Shown here in pieces: positions 14,696-42,100 of a stretch of 64,000 bases of DNA. Origin of the DNA: Eleginops maclovinus (Eukaryota; Chordata; Actinopteri; Perciformes; Eleginopidae); NCBI RefSeq assembly GCF_036324505.1, contig NC_086354.1:8356795-8420794 (forward strand), in the 5' to 3' direction. The translations under genes were made by a program, and so were the position numbers. Below the pieces are notes generated by a model. That model did not search any database and had not been told where the DNA came from. It worked only from the letters and a program-made list of their open reading frames with translations. Numbering within the stretch: the first letter of the stretch is position 1; every line of letters starts with the position of its first letter.

Positions 14696-15980
14696 CAAAA
14701 CTGAGGGCAGTTTTTTTCAATGCATGGGCAGCTAATGTAGCAGTTACAGCTACTTATTGGATGAAAAATGGCTGTCATGGGGGATGGTCAGAAACAGCTA
14801 GGCTGTGTAAGATTGGCATGGGAGAAAGGCCTTCAAAATGTATTTTTTCTGAGGCTTAGATATTGTATAGTTGACCTTTTTTGCATTTAAATTTATTTTT
14901 AATGAGGTTGTTGATCTACAAATTCCACAAATCAGCCATAAAAGATTTGCACTTGTGTTGCAACATAAGGGGGTAAGCTTATAAATATAAATAGCAGAAT
15001 TATAAATAGTAGTATAGTGATGTTTTAGCTCAAAAAAGATATGTAATGAAGATAACTAACATTTTGACACATTTCACACCTAATGGGCTTTTTTAAAGAT
15101 TAACAATGAATATAATAAAATAAAAACGCACAATAATCAATTAAAAATAGATGTAAAAAAAACAACTACTGTACATACAGTGCTGCACTACTGCTCCAAG
15201 TCATTACACAACTTTATATTTCTTTAGAATTGTGTGACGAAGACGTCGTATTTGCATATGGTAAATGGCACACTCAGTACAACATATTCAAACACATAGT
15301 CATTGTGGTTAGTGCACGCACTACAATTAACAGTTCAATTCTTGTTAGAAATGTTTTTGATCATCGATCAGATCAATATTTTGTTGAAGATAGTTTTATT
15401 AGAATTATACTTGACATAAAAATGCTTTTCAATGTGCCAAGGTAACCTGCTGTATCTCTTGTTCACAGTTCCTGAGTTCCAAACAGAACAACAGATTACT
15501 GCTGCCTAAAGTAGAGGCTCAATCAGTTGAAACAGCTGTACTAAATTGGACCATACCATGTAGTGCATGGTCATGGGAGACACTATTTTCTTTGAATTTG
15601 AAATGTCATTGTTTAGGGCTTTAATGGTCAGAGCTAGTAGCATATTATGATTTATTTGATTTATTGTGTTACACTATTTTGAGATATATTTCATTGTCAT
15701 TCCAAATTGTCATTTGGAATTACAATAATTAAGTTGATAAATAGTTGACCTGTTAACATTTTAGAGAGCTGTGTTGTGTGTATGTCATTTTTTTTTTTTC
15801 TATTTTGGACTAGACGTCCCTGTGATTTTGTATTTGCACCATTTTTGATCAGAATAAAAGCTTTATTGTTTCCGGCTCAAGCCATTTTATAAAGTGTCTA
15901 AGTCATTGCATCCGCACTTTTTGTAACAGATTGCAATATTTCCGGTAATCATGAAGGCAGCACTGACTCTGAGTAGCGCT

Positions 15981-15994
15981 GTTACTATGGTAAT
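15981..15994. promoter_or_regulatory. RFX X-box-like motif upstream of erich2
   Basis: GTTACTATGGTAAT matches 13 of 14 positions of GTHNYYATRRNAAC; only the last base differs. It lies 136 bp upstream of the proposed erich2 start codon, a usual spacing for functional X-boxes in ciliary gene promoters. Binding is inferred from the motif alone. Confidence 0.5.
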
Positions 15995-16129
15995 GACTGT
16001 TAGCAACGCTGTAAACTTAGCTAGCTAGCCAGGTTAGCCATAGCATGAGAAACTCTAATTAAACTTCACATGAACGTCTCAGAATTTAAAGAATAAGTAT
16101 CTTGAGTTGCAGTCGAGTCATCTTCCGCA

Positions 16130-17985
16130 ATGAGCAGGTGAGCAACTGGTGGCTTACAGACATTAAATAAGCTAACGTTACTTCACAAAACAGTAAATAA
16201 ACAATGGATAGGCTACAAATGTCATGCTAAGTTAGCTACATGCTACCTTAAGCTATAACTTAACTGTCTACGCTTGTAAATGAACATGCTAGTTAATGAC
16301 GTAATCATTTATTTCAGTAGTAGTGCTTCCAGCTTTTGTTAAAAAAAATAGCAAGTTTTAGTGAGAACGCATTTTGGGAAGTAGGTGGAATACAAATGGA
16401 TAAATTAGACTTGGATGATCCTGCTCCAGGTGTAAATCGTTATGATAAAGGTTAACTTCCATTCATTAAGATTTTCTTCATTTTTTCCTATTTGTTGTAC
16501 TGTGTGGAGAACAGCAAAATATTTAAAACGTTCTTAAAGTTCTATGTGACATGAGGTGAGTATTGATAGACAGATGATTATTCTGTGGTTTAAATATTCC
16601 CTTGAATTTGATTTCAGGGTTCAAAAACACCCACAGTCCAATGCAGAGCCTGGAAAAGATCTGAAAATGAAAGACTTGAAGAAGTACCCAGACTTTGGTA
16701 CAGTATTTCTCTTCACACATGAGCCAAATATGGAGGAAGCACAGTGCGATGAAGAGGAGGTAAGGGATGAAGACATTAAGGCACCATTGGAGCTGATAAT
16801 GAAGGTAAAGTGACTGATCCCCATCAATGACTACACACTTCATGCACTGCTGAGAGGATGGGCTCTTTCATTTAGATGCCTTAGTAGACTGACACTAGGA
16901 CCATCAGCAGCAAAACCCTCTTAAACTGTGCAATTCAGCGTTAATATGTATTTTAATACTACCACACCACTGTATGCAATATACATGTTACTTTAACTTG
17001 TGTTTTATATTAAATATTATTGTTTTTTGGACATTCAATCCGAATAAACTGTTTTTTGTTTTTTTGTTTTTTGTTTTATTGGACACTCGTACTTCAACTT
17101 TTCCTGATTATATAAATATTTATATATTTTTTGTGTTTTATTTATTATTATTTTTATCACAGAACACAAGCATTCTGATTGGTTAAAACTCCTTCCATTC
17201 CTTTGTTTTAGCAAACTCTGGTATAGCCTCAACTATGTTATAATTAAGTGAGATTGAGACTCAACCTAAAATTTTGGTTTCAGTTCCTCAGAGCTGTGAT
17301 GGACAAAGACTTGCAGCTGGCCTGCACACTGTGTCGGATGAGTAAGTATCCTTCATCCATCAACTGAAGTCTGTCAGTCAATAAATCAGCCACAAGTGAT
17401 GTGAGCCAATGCTGCATCTTCTTTCATTCCATGTTTCAGTTCTCATCTATGAACCAGACCATCCTGAGGCCTCTGAGTTTCTCCCGCTGTTCCAGAAGAA
17501 GCTCTCACAGGGTAATGGTTTTTATCTTGCACAAAAACCTACACTATAATCACACCATGAGCTTGTGTCGTGCCTTTTCCAACAGAGCAAGAGGCAGTGC
17601 AAAGCACTGAGGAGGAAGAGGCTGATGGGGATAATGAAGCTGAGGTACCATCTCCAAGCTCAAGCTCATCATCAGATGATGATGATGATGATGATGATGA
17701 AGAAAAGCAAGTAAACAGAGTCAAGCCTTGTCCTCTTTCTCACATTCATGCTTAGTCATTGTACCAATACAACCGAGGCAATGTTAGTCACTCTCAATCT
17801 TGTTACTCCTGGACAATTGTATATATTTGAATCTACTAAGCTACCCTTTCTTTGTGCATTTTGTAAAAGTTGTGACGATTAGTTTGTATTTTCATATTTT
17901 AACTGCAAATAAAATATTTAAAGTGAACAACCTATAATCTTGTTAAAGCTAAACATTATTTTTCCAACAGAGCCCCATCCACTAG
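16130..17985 (+). CDS. erich2: Glutamate-rich protein 2 (ERICH2) orthologue, 6 coding exons, 154 aa
   Basis: Role unknown; the human gene is poorly characterised. Exons as I read them are 16130-16137, 16618-16804, 17284-17341, 17440-17511, 17586-17710 and 17971-17985, all GT-AG and in phase. The start was chosen because the ATG at 16,130, with only 8 coding bases before GTGAGC, is in phase with the next exon; the ATG at 16,396 is not. The conserved core is in exons 2-4: KAPLELIMK, FLRAVMDKDLQLACTLCR, then MILIYEPDHPEASEFLPLF, closely matching the mammalian C-terminal segment as I recall it. Exon 5 encodes a Glu-rich stretch, then a Ser run and eight Asp from a GAT repeat. It lacks the long N-terminal part of the mammalian protein. 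It lies directly upstream of gad1 on the same strand, as in human. Without the last splice, exon 5 reads through to a TAG at 17,753. I am sure of the family, less so of both ends. Confidence 0.82.
17907..17912 (+). promoter_or_regulatory. PolyA signal for the erich2 read-through form
   Basis: AATAAA lies about 150 bp after the alternative stop at 17,753-17,755 and before the short last exon at 17,971. It would give a transcript that keeps the exon 5 extension. Confidence 0.5.
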
Positions 17986-18633
17986 TCTACATTTTTTACT
18001 GTAGGCATTAACAGAACTAGTGAAGGGGCGTGCACAAGTCCAGGCTCCCAATACACTGAGAAACACTCCATTGACTCTGTTTGATGCGCTGCTAAGCAAG
18101 GAATTGTTTTATTTGTATGCTGTTGTTGAATAACTATTAGTAGCTCATGATTGCTACAGTTACAGCAAATGTAATCAACATATAATTCAAACTTTTCTAA
18201 CTTTTTGATAAGTGTGCAACACTTTGGTGACCCAAAAAACCAAAAGCGATGCCCTATGCCTCCTCTCCTGTCACACCGTAGCATAAATTGATATTAGTTC
18301 ATATATTATACATCACATGCAGGGAGAAAAATACTTAATGTGGATGGATGAGAGGTATAGGAAGATGTTCTGCCTCGAAGATGACATATTTACCTGTCAT
18401 TAAGTTATTATCAATAACTTTTATGCAGATTTGATTTCTCCTGACTACTTTCAGATCTGCTTTACCATGATAAGTCTGCAGATTTGTATTATTTTATACA
18501 CTTGTTTTTTTATTGATTTGTAGTTACATTGCTTTGTGACAGCTAAAATCTGATGTTGGAGTGCCCTTTAAGTGTTTCAGCTCCGGTTGCACGGCCCTGC
18601 ATAGTGAAGGCATTTATTTGGAAGAGGAGGCTG

Positions 18634-18640
18634 ACAATAA
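18634..18640 (+). promoter_or_regulatory. PolyA signal for the spliced erich2 form
   Basis: A CAATAAAA hexamer context lies about 650 bp beyond the stop in the last exon (17,983-17,985). It is the next canonical polyA signal downstream and the likely 3' end of the spliced transcript. Confidence 0.45.
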
Positions 18641-19449
18641 AACATATTTTGTATAATTCCTTGCTTCTAGTGCGCTCTGTTACATCATCTTGATAAAGGT
18701 TACACCACCAGCATCCTACAGTGTAACGTGCTATCAGCCGGTATGTTCTGAGTTATTATCACATATCAGGGCGTAGCCTATCTTTATGAGTGGTCTCCAC
18801 GCGTGACTTGTGAAAAGCGAAAGTGTGAGCACCATCTGATAAAGCGTGTGTAATTTGCACTGAGTGAATGAACATAATGGCTGCCCATTCAGTGGACCAG
18901 GACACAGGCATGAGGATGACAATAAGTCAAATATAGGCAGGCTGGATTCACTTTGATGTCTCAGTGTTATTGTCCATGTCAAGGTTATAAAAAATGTAAG
19001 GTGCAGGTCAGAAATGATGAAGCATGCAGGACTGTCATCTCATGAAGGTGAGTATAACAGTGGATGGATGGATCATGGATCTCCATCACTGCGTGCTTTT
19101 TATAAGAAGCCTATTAAAACTGATTTTCATTGTATTGTGACTTAAACCCAAGTGTGTTTGTCATCTCAAGGTCAATTGCTGTCATTTTACCATCGTGTGA
19201 CACCCACCCACACCTAGAGACACGCAGACGTCACTGGTGCTTTTCCTCTTTGCTTTTTAGGCTTCTTCAAATGGATTGTGGCTGTCACAAGCACTCAGGG
19301 AAGCTTCATTAGTCGTCAGAGGGAGGCAAGGCTGTGACTCATGCTTGCGTGAAGAGACCAATGGGCAGCCGACAGCCTGAGATATAAATAACGGATAAAC
19401 AAAAAAAAAAAAAAAAAAAAATCTTGAGGGAGAAAGGGTCACTTGCGCG

Positions 19450-19581
19450 CCGCTGGATGGGAATTTATTAGCGCGCTCTCTGTTGGTATTCCGCCATCAC
19501 TGGACTGTTGCTTGTCTTGCCTTTGGGTGGCGATTGAAACACATACTTAGAGTTTCCCTGGAATCGACAACCTGTGAGCCG
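19450..19581 (+). other. gad1: Candidate non-coding first exon of gad1
   Basis: A GC-richer patch (TTGCGCGCCGCTGG near 19,443) leads to a good splice donor, GAGCCG|GTAAGA, at 19,581/19,582. A matching acceptor (GTTTGCAG) ends at 20,428, 36 bases before the gad1 start codon, so the coding exon has an upstream partner. The left boundary and transcription start are guesses. Confidence 0.4.
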
Positions 19582-20464
19582 GTAAGATGTTTCCCTCTTT
19601 CATTTGAAACTGACACATCTTTTCACACAGGTGTTTTTTTAATCGTAGTTTTACGGGTTAAAAATATATCTACACAAGAAAAGATGTTATAATTGGCCGT
19701 GGCAGAAGGAATTCATTAGTTGTCTGTCTCTCATGCCATGGTGACATTGAGTGATGATGGCATGGGATGCGCTTGTTCAAACTGCAACTTAATTGAAATG
19801 TCGATCGCACAGTCAATAGGTAAATTACGTGGGTTATTAATAGTTGTATCCTATCAATATTTGCTTATTAAATCAGTCTGTTTAAAAATCACTTCGTCAA
19901 TCTATCATGGCATCCATTCGTCAAATTGTTCTCAATATGTCAGATGGCAAGGTAAGCAGAAATATTTTATCTGAATGCAGTTGGTGATCAGACATAACGG
20001 TCGGATGCCCCAAGACTGATATCTAATGTAAAAATATGACTTTGTTTCAACGAGCCATTACAACATAATGTAGTATATGTGGAGCTGCCTGATAACTTTT
20101 GGATTTTATCATCAAAATTGTCTTTATATCTGAGAATTTAATGGCCATTTGAATTCAATAAATGGCAGGCTATCTCCGAAATGAATATACCCACAAAGGC
20201 ATTGTTATCACCGAGACAATTTCTCCAGACGTGCGTATTGCTGCTCGTCGTGCGCAATTTCTCTCCAAATTGCGCGACTTTGTAGCTGAACCAGATGTCA
20301 TTTTGGAATTAATTGCATTTTTCTAGTTGAATACTGGTCTACATGATCAAAAACACTGTAGTTATTTTGATAACCAATCTATATTTTAGGTGTGAATTCC
20401 TCCTAACCTTGGACCGTTTTGTTTGCAGTTGAATTATTTCCCAGCTGGAGATAACAGAGGACTG

Positions 20465-34697
<14,233 letters not shown>

Positions 34698-35108
34698 AGC
34701 GGAGACGCTCACCGTGCTGCGGACAGAATAATGAGAGCACAAGCTTTAGGTTCTTTCTATCCAGGCTGTCTCTGTCTGAAGCACCTTGACCGGTTCTCTA
34801 GAGACACTTTGAGTAGCATAGTTCCTCCTCTAGACAAAAATATAGAATGGGAAGGCTCCGGGTACATGCTAACATCTAATGTGTGTGTGTGTGTGTGCCG
34901 TGGATTCTTGTAATGTGCTTTCTCGTTTGTTGTTGTCTTGTGTGTCTGAATGGGTGTGTGTGTTTTGACACTGAAAGGGAGAAAAGCACAGATGAAAAAA
35001 TAACAAACTATCATAAATATATTCTGCTCTGTCATACATTTGCTAGATTCATGGGTGCTTTCAGCTGTACATATATGTAATCTCCAACCTAAAGATATGT
35101 GAAGGAGG

Positions 35109-35211
<103 letters not shown>

Positions 35212-36210
35212 AAGCTGCAATATTAATATATATTAATTTAAGATTTTAAAAGCTACCCTTAAAAGTCTGTGACCACTTTAACTCGTAAAACGCTGGCTCG
35301 TTGTCCCTTGTTTCATGCAATCATGTGATAGGTGTTTATATAACATTGTTAAAATATTTGATTATATAAGAACTCATATTTATTGCATTCCCACTGTTTT
35401 TCAGATTCAGGTATTTTATTGTAAATGTATCTTTGTGTATTACACGGTAATACATTTGTAAATGTAAACACGGAAACTTAAGTAAAGTTTATTTATAGTG
35501 ATATTGTCAGCCAAAGAAAGCGAATCGGGAACAGAGCAATCCATTGTCCTTCATTATAGAACTTCTTATATAGATTATAGGTGTTTGTAAAATGTTACCC
35601 ACAGTATTATTGACCCTCCACTGCGATGCAATTTCTATAGTGTGTGTTTTTCTGTGATTGTGAGTCTTTTTGACCGAATGTCTTGAGATGACTGGCCTTC
35701 TGATGAGATTAAGAATTAAGTCTATATATAAATACATATATTTCTCTGACTGTCTTTTATTTTAGAGAATAGCACTAGGGTGTGAGAATGTACTCTCCCC
35801 TGGAGACTGGGAAGAAAGAATTGTTGTCTTAATCCTAATGCATTTACTGTAATATATTATATATTAATGTAAAACATATTCTCAGTGTTATGGGAACTCG
35901 ATGGAATATCTGCTATAAGAAGTTCCTTTTTGTGTCTTTGCACAATGTTCACCTTTCTTTCTTCCATTGTAAATGGATGTGTGTTATGGCAGTATTATAT
36001 AAGGTTTATGTTAACAAAGTATTTATGGTAACTAGGGACCATATTATGTGAATGGCACAATTGCATAAATCATATTTACAGTAATGTGTTTGTGCTGTAT
36101 GTGGCCAATGACTCCTGTTTGTGACCAATCTGTTTTTTGATTATCCAGCTGTAAGGGAACAGTTCCCAGGAGGCACTTTAACAGAATCATACCATCTTAA
36201 AACTATCTTT

Positions 36211-36216
36211 AATAAA
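36211..36216 (+). promoter_or_regulatory. gad1: gad1 polyA signal
   Basis: A canonical AATAAA about 1.5 kb after the stop codon; it is the best-placed signal before the intergenic CA tract. Confidence 0.7.
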
Positions 36217-36380
36217 GTCTATTAAAGGAAAACACGAGTCGGACTTATTGAAACACATTCTCACACACAAAAATGTCTGACACACAACCATTTTATTCAG
36301 TGGGGCTCCACACACTGCGCTATTTTACACACATTTCCTTTTTACTAATGTTTCCCACTTTCCCTCTGAACTGCCAGTAG

Positions 36381-36381
<1 letters not shown>

Positions 36382-36450
<69 letters not shown>

Positions 36451-36470
36451 ACACGTACACACACATACAC

Positions 36471-36564
<94 letters not shown>
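36382..36564. repeat. Compound (CA)n microsatellite
   Basis: Two CA arrays (about 66 and 95 bp) joined by a short ACGTACACGTACACACATACACAAC interruption. It starts about 150 bp beyond the gad1 polyA site. Confidence 0.96.
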
Positions 36565-36565
<1 letters not shown>

Positions 36566-37109
36566 TATTGCCTCTCTGCCTAATCATCCTCGAGGAGGCT
36601 TTTCTTGGCCCCCAGCTGAGTGTCGGATTGGCTGTTCTCCAGCGTGTAACCTCTTATCACTTCCTTCTCTCCTTTATTCTTTCCTTTCCTCTCCATTTCG
36701 TTCCTCGCTTTTCCTCCATTACTTTTTGAATTTCTTCCCATCCCTCCTCTTGTCTTGCCTTTAGTCACCTACCAGAAAGATGTGATGCAGCCTCACTAAG
36801 CCATGGTTTAAGAAGAATCAAAGACATAGCAGGGCATAACGATTTGAAAGAGAAGGGTGGTGGTGCTGTGAGGTTCAAGATCAGCAATGAGGATGTGATG
36901 TGCCGCCATCACCCTCTGGTGGCCACTCTCTGTCTGAACCAGGATGCTCTCAATGTGCTACACAAGGGGGTTTTATAGCTTTGCATAAAACCGCAATACC
37001 CATTGTAACATATATATTTTAGATTTGTTATTATTTGGGCACCGACAGAGTTGCAGCGAAGAACCTATTGAAATTAATCGGTGCTGCCTGATGGCCTTAG
37101 CATGCTTAA

Positions 37110-37590
37110 ATCCAGAGGTGGAAGAAGTACTCAGATCTTGTACTTGAGAGAAAGTAGAAGTACCAGAGTGTAGGAATACTCTGTTTCAAGTAAAAGCCAT
37201 GCATTCAAAAGGTTACTCAAGTAAAAGTACAAAAGTATAGGCATCAAAATATACTCAAAGTACTAATTATACTCATTATGCAGATTGGTCCATTTCAGAA
37301 TAATACATACAGTATTGTATGTTTTGATTATAACTATTGATGCATTAAAGTGTTATAAAAAAATGGAAAAGGTGCAGCCAGTTGAAACTGCAGGGTAGTT
37401 GTGAATTTACTCCAGGTGTAACTAGTCTTATTTAAGTGATGATTATATTTCACATCATTAATCCAAATATATAAAGTAACTTAAGGTACAAAATAAATGT
37501 AGTTGAGTGAAAAAACACAATCAACCTTTAAATTGTACTGGAGTAGAAGTATAAAGGAGCATATATACTCAAGTATTTATGTTACTTTGA
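37110..37590 (+). repeat. Teleost dispersed repeat (family D)
   Basis: It opens GAGGTGGAAGAAGTACTCAG and continues with repeated AAGTAAAAGT and TACTCAAAGTA motifs and CTCATTATGCAGA. This matches a very abundant teleost non-autonomous repeat I recall, which usually ends in AAGTAC/CCACCACTG-like sequence; here the 3' end is worn. A short fragment of the same type is at 63,870-63,925. Confidence 0.7.
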
Positions 37591-38980
37591 AGTTTGTTTG
37601 AAGAGCTAACTTTTTATGACACGTACATTTGTGTGTTCTAAGGAGAACAGAAAAGCTTTTTCAAAGGGATGCACATGGTTTAAGAGTCCAGCAAGATGAA
37701 TTTGGCATTCAGTCCAGAGCTGCTAGCAGTTGAAAACAGAAAGACCATTGCAGCTCCCACAACAAAGTAGGGCCGTAAGCTCTTAGCAATGATCCATAGC
37801 AAAAATATGTCAAAGGTCAAATACGTGATTGTAGGCACACTGCTGCCGTAAGGCAACATGATAACAGTATATGTTGAAATGGGGAGAAAGAAGCTTTCTG
37901 GCAAAGTTCAGCTGGAATTTTCAAAAACTTAAATCTCGGATCCATACAGACCAGCCAACATTTTAGACCAAGAAAAAGTAGCTGCAGGAGTTATTTGTAT
38001 GAAGGTACGCAGGCGTGTGCAGAAGTAAAATCATCTGAAATGAAAGCAAATGATGAGGCATGTAGAAACATGAACCTGTAAATGGAGTCCTTGTCCTTTT
38101 CATCTGGAACTGAAGGAGTTTAAAAATAAAAGAAAGTGCACAAGGTTTATGGTTGGCATTAAAACATTTGATTCTGCCACTTTGTTAAATGCCCAAAATG
38201 TTTCAAGTGTATTAACAGTTTAATTAAGCTTTCGTAGAGACATTAGTGCTACCGAGGCAACAGAGCACGACAATTGATACAATGCACTTCATGAGGTTGT
38301 TTGTATAAGATTTAATTTAGACTAGTTAATGGTAAATGAGGGCCGATATCTTAAAAGAATAGGCAAACTTTCACAAAGCTTTGTGTTGAATAATAAAGTT
38401 AGAGACTGTTTCTAAATAAAATAAGTGAGTTTGCAGCTTTGTCTTTTTTTTTTTCATGTGGCATAATATTAGTTTATAATTTCAATTGTAAAGTACATTA
38501 TAAATTATAATGGTTTAAGTGGTTAATGGTGGTCCCAAAAATATGCCAAGATCATAACTATATATTATTAAAATATTTACACCTGCCTGAGATAAATAGT
38601 ACATTTACAACACCTGTATTTCGTAAGTAGTTTTTCTCAACTCAACACTCAATAAAAATAAATCTTTGTAAAATCTTTGTAAAAATATAAGAATGTTACT
38701 TAAAAATGTCTTCTTATAAACAGTGTAGACAAACAGACATTCAGCAGTTTAATTTCGACACAGTTTCAGTGAGAATAAATGATACATGTTGATTTGAGTA
38801 TGAAAAGTAAACCAAGAGATTTAAGAGAACGATTTCAACGTGAAAAATAAAGTACATGCACAAAATATTCTATAAAACAACTTGATACGTTTCTATGTGT
38901 TTGTACCGTATTGATTTCAAATTTGAATTCAAGTGGAATTGAATCGAATTACAAATGCCGAAAAGGCGTTATTTCCTGCC
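37590..38980. other. Intergenic spacer, gad1 to gorasp2
   Basis: AT-rich DNA with no gene I recognise. A 74-residue open frame on the minus strand (37,680-37,904) encodes two hydrophobic stretches but has no known relative and no clear splice context. Confidence 0.6.
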
Positions 38981-38987
38981 ACGTAAC

Positions 38988-38999
38988 GGCGCATGCGCA
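38988..38999. promoter_or_regulatory. gorasp2: NRF1-like site in the gorasp2 promoter
   Basis: GGCGCATGCGCA matches 11 of 12 positions of the NRF1 palindrome YGCGCAYGCGCR, about 116 bp upstream of the gorasp2 ATG. NRF1 sites are common in TATA-less housekeeping promoters. No TATA box is evident. Confidence 0.6.
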
Positions 39000-39114
39000 T
39001 CGCTCAGCTAACCATTTGACGACGTGTACCCGGTGTGTACAAGTATTCAGGCATCTCACCTCTGCTGGGTTACAAGCAGCCATTTAAACCTAAAAAGCCT
39101 TAAAAGAGCATAAC

Positions 39115-42100
39115 ATGGGAGGTGCGCAGAGTGTGGAGATACCGGGAGGAGGCTCGGAGGGATACCACGTCCTCAGGGTGAGTTTGTAGCTTCTACACCC
39201 TGCTGTTAGCTGTTGGCTGTTAGCAGTTAGCTGTTGGTGTTAGCTTAGCCTAGCCTTGGCTCAGAGGCGGATGACTCCCTGGTCTGTGTGTTGACCAGAG
39301 GCCGGGGATGACTGCAGGGCCCTCCGTCGTGAAACACAAACACAGTGTCAGAAACAATACACTCTTCGTTTGAGTTGTGTCAAGAGTCTTATATTTTTTA
39401 TAGTTGTGTTTGTATGATAAGCTGCTTGTTAGCTAGTAAAATATGCTTACCAGAAGCTAACGATTACTGAAGGAGGGGGCTAGCCAAAGCTACGTATCCG
39501 CACTGAATGACAGCTGCCAAGCTGGTTTGTTGGTGCATCCAATATCGGACATGCACCTATCTTACTGTTCTCCCTTGTTTAGTGAAATGTTAACTACGAA
39601 GAATCTAGTAGCTAGCTAACAATGGACAGGTAATGTTAGTCGTCTTACTCCAATAACAATCAGCTTATTTGAGCGATAACATTAGTAGCAAGATGCACAA
39701 TAGTCATAGGGGCTTTGGTCCTATCCTGCACGGGCCTGGATCAAATAAACTGGTTTAGCTGGTATATACTTTAATGGACATTAAGGCAATGATACTCATG
39801 AATCCTTATTCAAATCAAACTAAAGCCAGACATGTTTGTTTTCTAGCTCTACCAGTTTGACATGTTTATGCTGTACAGAGTTATTGAATACTCTTCATGT
39901 TCAAGCAGTTAAATGCAGAAAGTGATTGTAAAGCAACAGCTCATTTTCGCTTTATTCAGGTTCAAGAGAACTCGCCTGGACACCGTGCCGGACTGGAGCC
40001 TTTCTTTGACTTCATTGTCTCCATCAACGACACCAGACTGGTAGGGAAAGCCTGCAAACTGTATCTTAACTATATTGAATACAAGTCTTATGATAAGGAA
40101 CTGCAAGTGTCATGCCCCTGTGCTCCTCTTCACCCCTTTGTCTACAGAACAAGGACAATGATACCTTGAAAGACCTGCTGAAAGCCAGTGTGGAGAAACC
40201 AGTTAAGATGCTGGTTTACTCGTCCAAGACCCTGGAGCTGCGGGAGTCCACTGTCACCCCCAGCAACCTGTGGGGGGGGCAGGGCTTGCTTGGTGTCTCC
40301 ATTCGTTTCTGCAGCTTTGAGGGAGCTAATGAAAATGTTTGGCATGTGCTGGTAAGTTACCTCAAAGTCAAAGAATGATGTCATAATAAGGTATTTTTCT
40401 TAGGATAACCTGGGAATTAGCATCCCAAGAGCTACTTCAACCAGAGCTACAGGCTTTCTTTCAATCGTTTTTTTGGAATATTGCGAAAAATAAAATGTAT
40501 GATACTTAGACTTTTTCTTCAGCAGGATAATCTCTACACCACTTTTATTAAAGTATAATTGCAATCGACAGACGTGTATAACTAACATAATGCAAGAAAC
40601 ACAGCTAAGCTAAAGGTAGCTAATGTCTGACGTGATAACGTGTAGTCTTATGTAGTGACTTGTTAGCAACCGCCATTTTTTTATCATGTAATAAACTTCA
40701 GACCTTTCTGTTATATTATGAGTGTAATATCTGTCTAAATATTTAATGTCATGGACAGGAAACATCTCTTAAGCTTGTGTTTACCACAGACCTCGGTCAA
40801 AAAACATTGACTTTGAGACAAGCAAACCCTAAAGCGCAAAAATGCTAACTCACTACCAGGTTTAAGACTCATTCCTGCACCACTCTATTATTATAGTTTT
40901 TTGGTAGAATGCTGGTTTGTTTACTTCTTCTCCACCTCTCTAACAGGATGTCGAGCCTAACTCCCCGGCTGCCCTCGCCGGCTTGCGGCCACACACCGAC
41001 TACATCATTGGAGCTGACACTGTTATGAACGAGGTAGTTTATCAGCACTCATGTCACTACCGCACATTCTCCACCTGATAATGGTAGTGATTGTGTGTCT
41101 AACGTTATCCACCTTCTCCGCCCCTCTGTGACTTTATCTGCAGTCAGAGGACTTGTTCTCGCTGATAGAAAGCCACGAGGGAAAAGGCCTGAAGCTCTAC
41201 GTGTACAACACGGACACCGACAACTGCAGAGAAGTGATCATCACACCTAATAGTGCCTGGGGAGGAGAGGGCAGGTAACAGACTTATACACACTGGTACC
41301 AATCATTGTTAGACCTACAGGTTTAAAATGAAGTTATAGGCTTTTAAAAGTTCATTGTTTATTCATCTGGTTCGCAACTTCACTTCCACTTCCACTGGTT
41401 TTCAACTTTTACTTGTTGTTTTTTTGGTCGAGGCTGGTTTTCAATGAGAAAGCTCTAAAACAATTACATTTTATTTAACTTTATTGTCATTGAATTATGT
41501 GTAGATACTACAAATTAAACCTCCTGCTCAGTATCGAACAGTAGATAGATATAAGAACGGACTAGCTGGGGAACATAGTGTAGCATTTAGCAGCTTAAGA
41601 GACAGATACTTCCCTCCAGCAGTCGGTAGAGACCAACAATTAGAGTTAATGTTGAATGTAAATGTGTCTGGTGGACACAAATGTTGCTCAAAGTTAATTA
41701 TAATGTTGCTCTATGATCTACCCACATCAACTTAATGATTCCTTGGATTGTTTTGAACCCTAGGAGCGCTATGGAACTGTTTTTTATGAAGTTGTTTATC
41801 ATGCGTCTGCCAATTGTTTATTACTGCACTATTAAATTCAGCAGTAACATGCTGAGCTTCAGAAGAAGAAGACTGCTAGTAAACCTTGATGTTGACAATG
41901 TGATGGATTTAAAGTACATAGAACAACTTCTGTTAGGAAGTAAATGCATCTCAACACATTGATGGAGCTCAAGGATATACACAACACATTTGTTGGAGTA
42001 ACACAGTATTGAATTTGTTTATTATACTCAATATTTGTTGAAAGGTGATATGGGAGTATTGTTTATGCTGCCCCCAAGTGGTCATAAAGAATATTATTGC

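Noticed and set aside
16396..16429. Alternative erich2 first exon starting MDKLDLDDPAP
   Set aside because: It has a plausible ATG and a GTGTAA donor, but splicing to the next exon is out of phase and meets a stop after about 15 codons.
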